A stretch of DNA of 64,000 nt from Aureibaculum flavum. GTDB taxonomy: Bacteria > Bacteroidota > Bacteroidia > Flavobacteriales > Flavobacteriaceae. The stretch is from contig NZ_JAEHFJ010000006.1 of assembly GCF_016406085.1 (NCBI RefSeq), forward strand, positions 124,001 through 188,000, read 5' to 3'. Position numbers and translations under genes: made by a program. The notes beneath the pieces were generated by a model, which did no database searches, was not told where the DNA came from, and worked only from the letters and a program-made list of their open reading frames with translations. Shown here in pieces: positions 1-9,900 of the stretch. Numbering within the stretch: position 1 is the stretch's first letter; every line of letters begins with the position of its first letter.

Positions 1-1027
1 TTTCAGATGCCACTAAAGCGTCATTTGAAAAATCTAAGATACTTCTATAATGTGCTTGTAACATAAAAAAGCGTGCTACAGTAGCAGGAAAAGGCTTACT
101 TAAAATAGCATTATTACCGGTAATTATTTCTTCAGGTAAGATATAATTACCGGTTGATTTTGCCATTTTTTTGCCATTCAAAATCAACATATTTCCATGC
201 ATCCAATACTTAACAGGAGTTATATTATTGTGAGCTTGAGCTTGTGCTATTTCACATTCATGATGTGGGAACTTTAAATCCATTCCTCCTCCATGAATAT
301 CAAATTGTTCGCCCAAATACTTTGTACTCATAGCGGTACATTCTAAATGCCATCCGGGAAAGCCATCACTCCATGGAGAAGGCCAACGCATAATATGCTC
401 TGGTTGAGCCTTTTTCCACAAGGCAAAATCTTGAGGGTTTCTCTTTTCAGACTGTCCATCTAAAACACGGGTGTTATGAATGGCATCTTCAATATTTCTT
501 CCACTTAAGATACCATAATGTTCTTTCTCATTATACTTTAAAACATCAAAATATACAGAACCATTCACTTCGTATGCTAAGCCATTATCAATTATACTTT
601 TTATAATCTCTATCTGTTCAATGATATGCCCCGTAGCGGTCGGTTCAATATTTGGTGGTAATAAATTGAATTTTCTCAATACATTATGAAAATCAACAGT
701 GTAACGCTGAACAACTTCCATAGGCTCAATCTCTTCCAGACGTGCTTTTTTTGCAATTCTATCTTCACCAACATCAGCATCATTTTCTAAATGCCCAGCA
801 TCCGTAATATTTCTTACATAACGAACTTTATACCCTAAATGTTTAAAATAACGATATACTAAATCGAAAGACATAAAGGTTCTAACATTACCTAAATGCA
901 CATTGCTATATACCGTAGGTCCGCAAACATACATACCAATATAACCTTCGTTTATTGAAACAAAATCCTCTTTCTGATTAGAAAGTGAATTATAAATCTT
1001 TACTTTTTGTTGTTTATACAACTCCAT
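1..1027 (-). CDS. cysS: Cysteinyl-tRNA synthetase, N-terminal part (cut by window edge)
   Basis: Cytoplasmic class I aminoacyl-tRNA synthetase that charges tRNA-Cys with cysteine. Read from ATG at 1027, the frame stays open for 342 codons to the window edge, so the C-terminal anticodon-binding part is missing here. Visible family marks are the zinc/active-site motif MYVCGPTVY (Cys35), the HIGH-like SNVHLGN at about 41-47, [17 protein letters not shown] (further zinc ligands), and the KMSKS loop as KKMAKSTGN. The residue order and spacing match CysS. It is transcribed leftward, alone at this end, with a possible -7 box about 25 nt before the ATG. Confidence 0.96.
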   Translation of the reverse strand, partial: MELYKQQKVKIYNSLSNQKEDFVSINEGYIGMYVCGPTVYSNVHLGNVRTFMSFDLVYRYFKHLGYKVRYVRNITDAGHLENDADVGEDRIAKKARLEEIEPMEVVQRYTVDFHNVLRKFNLLPPNIEPTATGHIIEQIEIIKSIIDNGLAYEVNGSVYFDVLKYNEKEHYGILSGRNIEDAIHNTRVLDGQSEKRNPQDFALWKKAQPEHIMRWPSPWSDGFPGWHLECTAMSTKYLGEQFDIHGGGMDLKFPHHECEIAQAQAHNNITPVKYWMHGNMLILNGKKMAKSTGNYILPEEIITGNNAILSKPFPATVARFFMLQAHYRSILDFSNDALVASE

Positions 1028-1052
1028 AAAATATGCTCTTTTTTAGAAGCTC

Positions 1053-1060
1053 TAAAGGTA
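1053..1060 (-). promoter_or_regulatory. Possible -7 box of cysS
   Basis: The minus strand reads TACCTTTA, one mismatch from the Bacteroidota -7 consensus TAnnTTTG, 25 nt before the cysS ATG. No convincing -33 TTTG element is seen. Weak evidence. Confidence 0.35.
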
Positions 1061-1248
1061 ACAACATTTTAAATAGTGGCAGGTTAGAAATAGACAAAAA
1101 TTAAAACCAATTCTTTTGATCCTATTTTTATTCATTTCTTGTGGGCTGATGCTTAGGCATCTCCTAAATAAAAAAATAAAACTATCCTCAAAAATTTATT
1201 GAGTTTGTAAAAATCTGTTTATTTCTGACCTGCCACTGTGTACTAAAA

Positions 1249-1277
1249 AACCACTAAATTTATGAAATTTAGTGGTT
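1249..1277 (-). terminator. Intrinsic terminator of the sigma/anti-sigma operon
   Basis: A perfect 13-bp inverted repeat (AACCACTAAATTT, 3-nt loop, AAATTTAGTGGTT). On the minus strand it is followed by more T residues. It begins 24 nt after the stop of the minus-strand gene ending at 1301, so it most likely ends that three-gene operon. The rest of the gap up to cysS (1028-1300) holds no gene I can see. Confidence 0.8.
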
Positions 1278-1300
1278 CAAATGAGTTAGTAATTTAAAAA

Positions 1301-2251
1301 CTAGTTTAAGAAACTTAACGTGCCATATTTTACATTCATTTTGAATTTCGCATCCTTTGGAGCCTTAATAATTATCGTTCTTTTTACTTTTACTTTTTCT
1401 CTGTCTCCTAAAACACCAATTATAATATTTCTTTTTTCATTAGCTTCAGCTACATTTACTCGCAATTTACCATTAATAACAACTTGATCTTTTCTTTCTT
1501 TAGCTTGTTGTTTTCTAAGTTCAATTTGCTTTTTTATCAACTCTTTACGTTGTTCTACATGTTTCTTTTGTTGCTCTGCCATTTTTTCCAGTTCAACCTT
1601 TAATACTGCTGAATGTTCTTTTGTATTTTCAGCATCTTTTTCCCAATTTACTTTATTTTTTTCTAATTTTTTTTCCATTTCTTTTTGCCATTCTTTTAAA
1701 TAGCCTTTGTCCTCTTTATATTTTTTATAATCAAATTTGGGCAACTTCTCCTGAAAATGAAAATCAAAATCTAACACTACAGGTAATTCAGGCGATTCTG
1801 GAAAAACCATAATATCATTATTTAATTCTATTAGATTATCTAAGTTTACCTCAGGGAAATTATAATCATAGTCTTCATTGAACCTTCCTTTCACAATAAT
1901 TCTGTTATTACTATTAATATTATCAGATGAAAAAAAGTAATTTGCTCCGCCATTCGATTTTGAGGAAATTTCCACTTCACTTTTATTTCCAACTGCATTG
2001 AATATCCAATTATCTAAGGTTCTTTCTGCTTTTTCATCTTCCGCACCTTCTACTTCTATAATGGCTTCAATACTTACTTTGTTTTTACTCCATGTTTCAA
2101 TTTTCACATCAGTATTTCTTGTATTTACGTCAATTATAACATCTTTGTTTGTATTAAAGTCTTCGTTGTATGTTCTTCGATGGTTTTGAGCACCAATGGT
2201 TGTACTAAGCATTAGTAGTAACCCTAATATTTTATATAGTGTTGTCTTCAT
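1301..2251 (-). CDS. Secreted DUF4097-like (putative adhesin) protein with a charged coiled-coil insert
   Basis: 316 residues with a typical signal peptide (MKTTLYKILGLLLMLSTTIGAQ). After it come beta-rich segments of the kind seen in DUF4097-like proteins (VIIDVNTRNTDVKIETWSKN; the C-terminal PKDAKFKMNVKYGTLSFLN). Between them, roughly residues 175-255, lies a very Lys/Glu-rich region predicted to be coiled coil. The ATG lies inside the end of the upstream gene (20-nt overlap), and a terminator follows directly. As third gene after an ECF sigma factor and an anti-sigma-like protein it may be a target or sensory partner of that system. Flavobacterial relatives I recall continue beyond the MNVKYG motif, so this copy may be C-terminally short; this is from memory only. 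Confidence 0.7.
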   Translation of the reverse strand: MKTTLYKILGLLLMLSTTIGAQNHRRTYNEDFNTNKDVIIDVNTRNTDVKIETWSKNKVSIEAIIEVEGAEDEKAERTLDNWIFNAVGNKSEVEISSKSNGGANYFFSSDNINSNNRIIVKGRFNEDYDYNFPEVNLDNLIELNNDIMVFPESPELPVVLDFDFHFQEKLPKFDYKKYKEDKGYLKEWQKEMEKKLEKNKVNWEKDAENTKEHSAVLKVELEKMAEQQKKHVEQRKELIKKQIELRKQQAKERKDQVVINGKLRVNVAEANEKRNIIIGVLGDREKVKVKRTIIIKAPKDAKFKMNVKYGTLSFLN

Positions 2252-2777
2252 TTTGAATTGTTTTATTTGATTTAATTTCTTTGAGTTTATCTTTTAATTC
2301 CAATAGAAGTTGCAACCTTAATTGTAAATTATTTATTAATGCATTTACGATGTTTTCATTAATATCGTCAGTAATTAGCTTTTTGCTCAACACTTTATAA
2401 TCATCTGACAACACTGATACTTTTTCTAAATAACTATCTAGTATTTCTTTATTATCGTCAGTGACTTCAATTCCGAGTAATTCATAATTGATTGCCGTTT
2501 CATAGTTATTTTCTATTTGTTTTAATTCTGGAGATATAGCGGCGAGGTCGATTTTTTCATCAATTACCTCTGTTTGAATGTCATTATTTCCAATTAAAAA
2601 ATATCCAGCACTTATCAATACCAAAATGGATGCGGCTATTTTTAGAAACAAATAATTTTTCCTTTTTTTAGGTTGTTGTTTTTGCAACCTGTTTTCAAAA
2701 CGTTGTCTATGATTAGATAACATTTCTAGCTTTTCACCTTCATTTTCTTTTATGATTTCTTTTATATCTTTAAGCAT
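2232..2777 (-). CDS. Membrane-anchored anti-sigma-factor-like protein
   Basis: 181 residues with a basic cytoplasmic N-terminal part, one transmembrane segment at about 44-62 (FLKIAASILVLISAGYFLIG) and an extracytoplasmic helical, charged domain. It overlaps the end of the ECF sigma gene by 8 nt and the start of the DUF4097-like gene by 20 nt, so the three are translationally linked. Position right after the sigma factor plus single-span topology suggest an anti-sigma or regulatory partner. I see no zinc-type anti-sigma HxxxCxxC motif, so the assignment rests on context and topology. Confidence 0.6.
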   Translation of the reverse strand: MLKDIKEIIKENEGEKLEMLSNHRQRFENRLQKQQPKKRKNYLFLKIAASILVLISAGYFLIGNNDIQTEVIDEKIDLAAISPELKQIENNYETAINYELLGIEVTDDNKEILDSYLEKVSVLSDDYKVLSKKLITDDINENIVNALINNLQLRLQLLLELKDKLKEIKSNKTIQNEDNTI

Positions 2778-3318
2778 AGTTTTTTTGTTTTAGCATTTCC
2801 TTTAATTTATTTTTTGCTCTAAATAATTGTGATCGTGATGCTACTTCAGTTATATTTAGTATTTGAGCAATTTCTTGATGATCATAACCTTCTAATAAAA
2901 ATAGCTTTAAGGTAATTTTATAATTTTCAGCCAATTGTTCAATCGCATAATAAACTTGATCTATAGAAATGGAACTTTGAACCTTCCAATTATCCTCATC
3001 TGATAATTGTAAATGATTTTCATTTATTTCAACAATTGTCAGTTTTCTCCTTTTTAAGTAATCTAAACATTGGTTGATTACAATTTTTTTTAACCAAGCT
3101 CCAAAGGCAACACTTTCATTAAATTGATTTAATTTTTGAAAAGCTTTTATAAAAGATTCCTGCATCATATCTTCTGCCAACGCTTTATCTTTCATAAAAT
3201 TAAATGCTGTTTTAAACATTGCATCACAATACAAATCATAAACTTTCATCTGTGCTTTACAATTGTTTTTTTTGCATTTAATAATTAGATCTCTATGCAA
3301 GAATTTGGTTTGATTCAT
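2770..3318 (-). CDS. ECF-type RNA polymerase sigma factor
   Basis: 182 residues, normal for sigma-70 family ECF factors. Region 2 is visible at about 25-95 (KALAEDMMQESFIKAFQKL, then FGAWLKKIVINQCLDYLKRR). Region 4 lies at about 125-178 with the helix-turn-helix YDHQEIAQILNITEVASRSQ followed by LFRAKNKLKEML. It directs RNA polymerase to a dedicated promoter set. It is the first gene of a tightly overlapping trio with a membrane protein and a secreted protein, the usual layout of an envelope-responsive sigma/anti-sigma module. Its target genes cannot be told from this window. Confidence 0.93.
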   Translation of the reverse strand: MNQTKFLHRDLIIKCKKNNCKAQMKVYDLYCDAMFKTAFNFMKDKALAEDMMQESFIKAFQKLNQFNESVAFGAWLKKIVINQCLDYLKRRKLTIVEINENHLQLSDEDNWKVQSSISIDQVYYAIEQLAENYKITLKLFLLEGYDHQEIAQILNITEVASRSQLFRAKNKLKEMLKQKNYA

Positions 3319-3643
3319 TATAGCTATTGGCTATTTCTATTTGTTCAATTATTTCTTAAACTCATATTAAATACGATGAAAAAAAAGTAGTGTTGCACTT
3401 TTATCAAAATATTATTTTAAATCTACAACAATTCCCTCTTATTACTAAAAGTCATAAGTAGGTACAAAATATTAATTAAGATTGTAAGTATAGGTGAATT
3501 TATGGTAATCGAGAAAGTAAGTATCGCTAAATAAGAGTTGTTCCTGCTAAAAAAAGTATGGCAAATTAGACAATAGTAGACCTATCAAATATTCCCGGTT
3601 ATTGGCTGTAATGGCCTATCGAATCAATCAAATAAAATTGTAA
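3319..3643. other. Intergenic region without a recognisable gene
   Basis: 325 AT-rich bases upstream of the leftward sigma factor operon and downstream of the leftward PPIase operon. It probably carries the sigma operon promoter, but I see no exact TAnnTTTG box and no strong hairpin. Confidence 0.6.
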
Positions 3644-4738
3644 TTATTCTACAATTTCTAATTCAAATATTAAATCTGTATCTGGTGGTATCGGCCCACG
3701 CCCTTGAGTTCCATAGGCTAAATGAGAGGGAATAAAAAGCATTACTTTATCTTCAATATTCATTTTTTGTAAACCTTCCTTAAATCCATGTATTAGTTCC
3801 GCATCTGGACTATAATCCATTTTTTTAGGATTATAACCACCTCTTGCTTCTACTTTAGGATCGTATTTTAAATAAAGTTCAGCTATTTCTTTATTATTTG
3901 TAGTAAAAAGCTCTCCCGAATTAAAATAACCTGAATAATAAACATTAACCGCAGTACCTAATTTAGGTTTTGCTCCTTCTCCTTTATGTATAAAATAAAT
4001 TTTTAGTCCTGAGTGCAAACTATCCGCGTTTGCCTCAAAGGTTTCTTTTTGCTTTAAAAAATTAGTTTTAGCCGTTTTGGCCATTTCTTCTTTTATTTCA
4101 GCTTCTTTTTCTAATTTCTTAAAATAGTCACCAAATATTTTTGGTGCATTAAACTTCTTTGATTCATTTCCTATTCTAATAATTTGAACTTTGTTTATTA
4201 CATCATCCTTAGCAATAGAATCTAATACTTGTGCACCTTCTACAACATTTCCAAAAACGGAGTGTACGCCATCTAAATTTGGAGCATCTTTTAAGGTAAT
4301 AAAAAACTGACTCCCGTTGGTATCAAAACCAGCATTGGCCATGGATAAAATTCCTTTTTTACTATGTGTTAGAATTAGCTCGCCATTGTCATCTAAAGGA
4401 AACTCATCTTCAAATTGATAACCTGGCCCTCCAGCACCCGTTCCTTGAGGATCGCCTCCTTGAATTATATAGTCTTTAACAACCCTATGGAATAATAATC
4501 CTTCATAAAAATGCTTATTCCTAAATCTTTTAGCTACATATGGATTCGTTCCTTCCGCTAAGGAAACAAAATTTGACACCGTAATTGGTACTTTTTTATA
4601 TTCCAATTGCACTAAAATGGAGCCTTTATCAGTTTGAATATCTGCATACAATCCCTTTTCCAAATCAGTATAGTTGTTTGATTTACAGGAAGAAATAACA
4701 ACTATAACTACGAGAAAAAAAATCTTAGCTATTCTCAT
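3644..4738 (-). CDS. Lipoprotein with cyclophilin and FKBP peptidyl-prolyl isomerase domains
   Basis: 364 residues. The signal ends in a lipobox (VVISSC, Cys18). Residues about 25-195 form a cyclophilin-type PPIase (HFYEGLLFHRVVKDYIIQGG, then GSQFFITLKDAPNLDGVHSV). A helical linker at about 205-235 leads to a C-terminal FKBP domain (GTAVNVYYSGYFNSGELF, GFKEGLQKMNIEDKVMLFIP, YGTQGRGPIPPDTDLIFELE). It should accelerate prolyl isomerisation during folding of exported proteins. It lies 1 nt after gldI in the same direction, so the two isomerases are probably made together. Two unrelated PPIase folds in one lipoprotein is unusual in general, though similar fusions exist in Bacteroidota. Confidence 0.9.
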   Translation of the reverse strand: MRIAKIFFLVVIVVISSCKSNNYTDLEKGLYADIQTDKGSILVQLEYKKVPITVSNFVSLAEGTNPYVAKRFRNKHFYEGLLFHRVVKDYIIQGGDPQGTGAGGPGYQFEDEFPLDDNGELILTHSKKGILSMANAGFDTNGSQFFITLKDAPNLDGVHSVFGNVVEGAQVLDSIAKDDVINKVQIIRIGNESKKFNAPKIFGDYFKKLEKEAEIKEEMAKTAKTNFLKQKETFEANADSLHSGLKIYFIHKGEGAKPKLGTAVNVYYSGYFNSGELFTTNNKEIAELYLKYDPKVEARGGYNPKKMDYSPDAELIHGFKEGLQKMNIEDKVMLFIPSHLAYGTQGRGPIPPDTDLIFELEIVE

Positions 4739-4739
4739 T

Positions 4740-5297
4740 TTACTTATTTTTAAGAACTTTAGTTAAAGTAACCGTGTACTGTAACGGTTGGTTAGAATTA
4801 ATTTTTTGATATCCAGAGTACCCATATGCTTTATGAGATGGAAATAAAAAAGTAACCGTCTCACCTTCTTTCATTAGTTTAATTCCATCTTGTAAACCTG
4901 TAATAAGTTCCTGCTTGTCGACAAGATAATTCTTCTCACCTAATTCTTCTTTGGTATAAATCGTTTTATTATTTACATCTTTAATTTCGTAGGTGAAAAC
5001 TACTTCATCTCCAGTTTTTGGTAAATCGATTATTTCAGTATTTTTTATATTGTAGTAATACCAAAACCCTTTTTCAGAAGTAATATATTCTTTTGTAGTG
5101 TCAGATTGCATTAATGCAATTAACGCCTCTTCTTCTACTTTGTTGATAATTTTATTTCGCTCAATTGACTCCTCTAAAAAAGAAGATGTTTTTTGGACAA
5201 CTGGTTTTCTGGGTTGTGGAGTTGTACATGAAATTATTAAAGCAAGTAAACTTATGCTAAACCCAATGGTTAAAATATTTTTAATTTTAGTATTCAT
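4740..5297 (-). CDS. gldI: Gliding-associated FKBP-type PPIase lipoprotein GldI
   Basis: 185 residues. The N-terminal signal ends in a lipobox (ALIISC, Cys24). The C-terminal half is an FKBP domain (GDEVVFTYEIKDVNNKTIY, ITGLQDGIKLMKEGETVTFL, HKAYGYSGYQKINSNQPLQY). Length, the Thr/Pro-rich start after the Cys and the position between nrnA and another PPIase match flavobacterial GldI, a periplasmic folding factor for gliding and type IX secretion. The start overlaps nrnA by 11 nt, indicating one transcript. The secreted protein at 6989-10894 shows that the organism has T9SS-type cargo. Confidence 0.88.
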   Translation of the reverse strand: MNTKIKNILTIGFSISLLALIISCTTPQPRKPVVQKTSSFLEESIERNKIINKVEEEALIALMQSDTTKEYITSEKGFWYYYNIKNTEIIDLPKTGDEVVFTYEIKDVNNKTIYTKEELGEKNYLVDKQELITGLQDGIKLMKEGETVTFLFPSHKAYGYSGYQKINSNQPLQYTVTLTKVLKNK

Positions 5298-6318
5298 AAG
5301 AATTTTCTAATTCATTTTTATAATCTGGTAAAAGTTCCATAAAGTGTTTCACTGTATCTTGCAAAGGAATTTCGCTTCTACCACCTGCAGCATTTAAATG
5401 ACCGCCACCGTTAAAATGATTACGAGCAAATTCATTTACAGAAAATTTTCCTTTGGATCGTAAAGACATTTTAATAATACCTTGCTTTTGATCTTCAATA
5501 AATATAACGGCAAAAACAATACCTGCAACAGACAATCCATAATTTACAAAACCTTCTGTATCTCCTTTTTTGAAATTCTTACTATTGAGTTCCTGCTGAG
5601 AAATGGTAATAAATGCCGTTCTATATTCATGCATTACCTTTAAATTACTTAATGCTGTACCTAGTAATTGTAAACGACTATAGGTGTTTGTATCATATAA
5701 ACGGTTATGTATTTTTGTATGATCAATACCTACATCCATCAAATTGGCTATAATTCGGTGCGTTGTACTTGAAGTCGCTTGATATTTAAACGAGCCTGTA
5801 TCAGTAAGAATTCCCGTATAAATACAACTGGCAATATCTTTATCAATACTTTCTAACGCATCTACTTTATCCATAAAATGATAAATCATTTCACAAGTAG
5901 AGGCTATAGAAGCATCTGAGTACATATACTTGGCGTAATCATCTGGTTGTTCATGATGATCTATCATTATGTATATGGGACTAATTCGTTCTAAAACATG
6001 CTCCATTTGATGCCCTACCCTATGCAGTGCATTAAAGTCTAGCGTAAAAACAATGTCAGCTTCCTCTAAGAGTTTTGTACCTTCTTCAACATTTTCATCA
6101 AATACAATTATTTTATCCTGATTTGGCAACCACTTTAAAAAGTCTGGACAATCATTTGGAGAAACTACTTTAACTTCATGATTTCCTATTAATAAATAAT
6201 GGTATAAAGCTAAACTAGAGCCATATGCGTCACCATCTGGATTTCTATGTGAGACAATAACTATTTTTTTAGGAGTAGATAACAACTCCTTTACTTCTTG
6301 TATATCTTTCGTATTCAT
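5287..6318 (-). CDS. nrnA: DHH/DHHA1 phosphoesterase (nanoRNase / pAp phosphatase type)
   Basis: 343 residues, usual for NrnA. N-terminal DHH domain motifs are visible: VIVSHRNPDGDAYGSSLA at about 19-36, DFNA, and the DHH signature IMIDHHEQPDDYAKY at about 136-150, followed by TGILTDTGSFKYQ. The DHHA1 end shows FNGGGHLNAAGGRSE, the substrate-binding GGGH motif. The family degrades very short RNA oligonucleotides and 3'-phosphoadenosine 5'-phosphate in the cytoplasm using Mn2+. First gene of the leftward operon nrnA-gldI-PPIase, divergent from ndk. Confidence 0.92.
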   Translation of the reverse strand: MNTKDIQEVKELLSTPKKIVIVSHRNPDGDAYGSSLALYHYLLIGNHEVKVVSPNDCPDFLKWLPNQDKIIVFDENVEEGTKLLEEADIVFTLDFNALHRVGHQMEHVLERISPIYIMIDHHEQPDDYAKYMYSDASIASTCEMIYHFMDKVDALESIDKDIASCIYTGILTDTGSFKYQATSSTTHRIIANLMDVGIDHTKIHNRLYDTNTYSRLQLLGTALSNLKVMHEYRTAFITISQQELNSKNFKKGDTEGFVNYGLSVAGIVFAVIFIEDQKQGIIKMSLRSKGKFSVNEFARNHFNGGGHLNAAGGRSEIPLQDTVKHFMELLPDYKNELENSYEY

Positions 6319-6408
6319 TGCTCGCGAATATACAATATTTTAATATTTTTTATCCTTTAGTATTAAAACAAAAAGTTAAAATGAATTCGTTTTTTTTAAT
6401 AAAACGAT

Positions 6409-6416
6409 TACTTTTG
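6409..6416 (+). promoter_or_regulatory. -7 promoter box of ndk
   Basis: TACTTTTG, an exact match to the Bacteroidota -7 consensus TAnnTTTG, 25 nt before the ndk ATG. A T-run at 6390-6397 sits where the -33 element is expected, but it lacks the usual G. Confidence 0.7.
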
Positions 6417-6441
6417 CATTTCAATAAAAGAAAATTTAAAA

Positions 6442-6861
6442 ATGACAACAAACAGAACTTTTACAATGCTTAAGCCTGATTCAATTGAAAAAGGTAATAT
6501 TGGAGCTATTTTAGAAAAAATAAATGCTGCAGGATTTAGAATCGTAGCCATGAAATTAACTCAAATGACGGAAAATGATGCGAAAGCATTTTATGCGGTT
6601 CATAATGAAAGACCATTTTTTGGCGAGTTAGTTGAATATATGACACGCGGACCTATTGTTGCAGCTATTTTAGAAAAATCTAATGCTGTTGATGATTTTA
6701 GAGCGTTAATTGGAGCCACAAACCCAGAAGACGCAGCTGAAGGTACAATTAGAAAATTATTCGCTACATCTATTAGCGAAAACGCTGTTCACGGAAGTGA
6801 TAGCGATGAAAATGCAGCTATTGAAGGTGCTTTTCATTTTGCTGGACGTGAGATGTTTTAA
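6442..6861 (+). CDS. ndk: Nucleoside diphosphate kinase
   Basis: 139 residues, standard length. It transfers the gamma phosphate between nucleoside triphosphates and diphosphates through a phosphohistidine. The catalytic histidine is His117 in [12 protein letters not shown]. Other signatures are [16 protein letters not shown] at the start, the Kpn-loop region [21 protein letters not shown], and [18 protein letters not shown]. It is a single-gene unit with its own promoter and a strong terminator. Divergent location next to nrnA and gldI is common in flavobacteria. Confidence 0.97.
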   Translation: MTTNRTFTMLKPDSIEKGNIGAILEKINAAGFRIVAMKLTQMTENDAKAFYAVHNERPFFGELVEYMTRGPIVAAILEKSNAVDDFRALIGATNPEDAAEGTIRKLFATSISENAVHGSDSDENAAIEGAFHFAGREMF

Positions 6862-6930
6862 TATTAGAAATAATATACTTTAAGTATAAGTGACTTATTC
6901 TCATATCTTAAAAGAAAACATATAGAACAA

Positions 6931-6962
6931 AAAAAATGCCTCGTATTTACGAGGCATTTTTT
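6931..6962. terminator. Bidirectional terminator between ndk and the T9SS cargo gene
   Basis: A perfect 14-bp inverted repeat (AAAAAATGCCTCGT, loop ATTT, ACGAGGCATTTTTT) with A-runs on one side and T-runs on the other. It can stop transcription from ndk (plus) and from the convergent gene ending at 6989 (minus). Confidence 0.9.
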
Positions 6963-6988
6963 ATTAATTCACTGTAGATTAAGTATTC

Positions 6989-9900
6989 TTAATACTTAAT
7001 TGCTTTTTTACTGATTTCAGTTCCATTTTCAAAAGTAGTATTTAAAATCAATACCGTACCTTTTCTAATATTCTGAGTATTTACTCTGAACTCACTTTCA
7101 TTTGGTAACATATTCACTAGTAATCTACCAGTTATATCATACATTTTCAATTCTTTAACAACCGTTTTAGATTTTACCAACAACGCATCATCTTCATTTA
7201 TAACGACAAAGTCATTGTTTAAATCAAAATCATCAACACCTAAAGTTGCTTTAGTAAACTGAAGTGTAAATCTATCATCTGAAGTATAACCATCATTGAA
7301 ATCTACGGGTACTGATACATCAAAGTTATAAGCACCTTGTTTTAAATCATGAGTTATGTTTAATTCATTATCTACTAAGTAGATATCATTATCTCGCAAC
7401 ACTCCTTCAAAACGATCTATACTTATAGAATATGATACTGTAGCATCTTCTATATAGGTCTTAAATGCCAATGGTACTTTTTTCTCAACTGAAAAACTAC
7501 TCAATCCTTGAATACCATAATTCAACGTGTCAATTTTTGAATATAAATTTACATAGCCTTCACTTATTTTTATACCATCATAAGCTCTATCAAAACCATC
7601 GGTAGCATTTTCAGCAAACCCAACTAAAATTTGACTAAAAGCACCTCCAGTACTACTTTCCATATTTAACCAAATTCTGTCCTTTTCTACTACAGATGAA
7701 GACTTTTTTGTATCCGTACCTCTAAAAAATTCTGTGTTACCACCTTTAATACGCATACCATCAGTGAACGTTACATTCTGTATGACCGAGTTGGTTTGAA
7801 CCATAAACCCTTGACCTGAACCTATTATTCCATTTGGTGTAGGCCCTCCTGTATCTGCTGGTGCACCAGCTAGACCGCCCAATAAATTATACGATGCATA
7901 ATCATCATTCGTATATTGTTCACCCGTTGTACTTTGGTTATTTGCGGTATTATGTGTCCAAAACCATATAGTCCCATTTATTGAAACCACATTATTACCA
8001 TCACTAATAAATTCATCTGCATCAATTGCAGAAGGATAAGGGTTACCCACTAAATTTAAATCATCATTTGAATTGCCATTATTATTAAAAATAATGTCAT
8101 TTCCTCCTGCATCCAAATCCGTTGAACCATTATTTGGTGTACCCGTAAAGGACACCGTTGCTTGCATAGGATAAGTTCCTGCTTCTGGAGATTGTGATAT
8201 ATAACCTTTACCTGGTTTCATTGCAAGACCTGCAGCCGGAATCCACTCTCCTAATGCCTGACTTCCTCCATATAAAATGTCATTACTTGCAGACTGATCC
8301 CAATAATACAATCTAGTTTGCTGATAAGTTCCTGGAGCAAATACACTTGACATATTTGCACTCTCTACTGGAGATGACCAATACGTATAATCATCACTAT
8401 CATTTAATAATGTAGTTGTTTCTAATTTAGTAATAACGCCTGTAACTGAAACTGGATCTGTACCAGGGGCTAATACATTTACGGAATACAAAGATTCTTG
8501 ATCACCAATGGTAAATGTGCCATTTACTACCAAATTATCATTTACCTCTACATAATTGGAAGTACCACTATTAAAATTAAGATTACCATTAACTGTTAGA
8601 TTACATGCTCCGAATGACCCATCAGTAGCATTATATGTTCCATTAACAATTGCATTTCTTGTTCTACCCGGCGTACCATTACTCCATGCAGTTGTCCATA
8701 CAGTTGAACCTAACAATTGTGTTCCTAAAGCAATATTACTGTCCGGGTCAGCTGTATTCACTTCATCTAAAAATAACTCGATATAATTACTACTATCAAA
8801 AACCAATGATGGTTGTTGAGTAGTACCACACCCTTTAATTAGACTTTTATTACTTCCCCAAACTGGTGGAAAGCCTGTCGACGGAGGTACAACTCCTACA
8901 ATATCAATTCTGTCATTATAACAATTTACTCCCGTAGACGTAGAAATTAAAATAACATCATTACCCGTAAAATTACATACGGCTGTTGGTATAACGTGTG
9001 CAGTACCTAAATTGGCAGCACCTGGTAAAAGAGGCGTCCCCACGTTATTTCTAAAAAGTATAACTTCTCCTGGCTGTATTGCCCCCAATGCACCGCTAAT
9101 TCCTACACTCTGTGCAGGAGCCTTTGTATTTATTTGTCCTTCTCTTGTAAATGTATTTTCATATAAAGCTAGGTTGTAAACTCCAGCCGTAATTATTTGC
9201 GTTGAAATATTTTTAACTTCTATCCATCGGTCATTCCCTGCCCCTTCATAGTATTGTGTAATCATAAGCGGACTACCTGTATTTGTATCTACAGCGGTAC
9301 CTGAAATAGCAAAGGTGTACGGATTCTCATCACTATCGTCATTGGCAATAGAAACCGTTGCATTTCTAGTAGTTAATGCCACACCTGTAGGGTCAAAAAT
9401 TATTCCGAATGTTGTACTTCCTGATGCAGCGATGGGACTTGTAGGTATTGCTATTAAAGTAAAGTCAGCAGCATCTACACCTGAAATAGTTACATAAGGA
9501 CTTGGGTCTGTTAAAGTCAAATCTAACGTACCATTATTTTCAATGGTAAAAACATGTGTTACACTCCCTGTAGAAACATCTATAGCACCAAAATCAGTAT
9601 CATTTGCAATACTTGTGGTAAGGTCTCCATTATTAACAGGATTTCCTAAACCAGTTATGTCCATTTCTGGACCAGGTACAATACCATTACCTTGTATTAA
9701 AAAAATAAAATTTAAATCGGTTGTATCATCACTGTCAATTCTAATTGTTGCAGTTTGAGGCCCAGTACTAGTTGGACTAAAAGTAACATCAAACGTTGTT
9801 GAACCAGAAACCGGTATTGGGCTCGTTGGTAAATTAGAAACTACAAATTCACCTGCTCCAATAATACCTACAATAGGTACACCCGTTAAATTTAAAGGGG

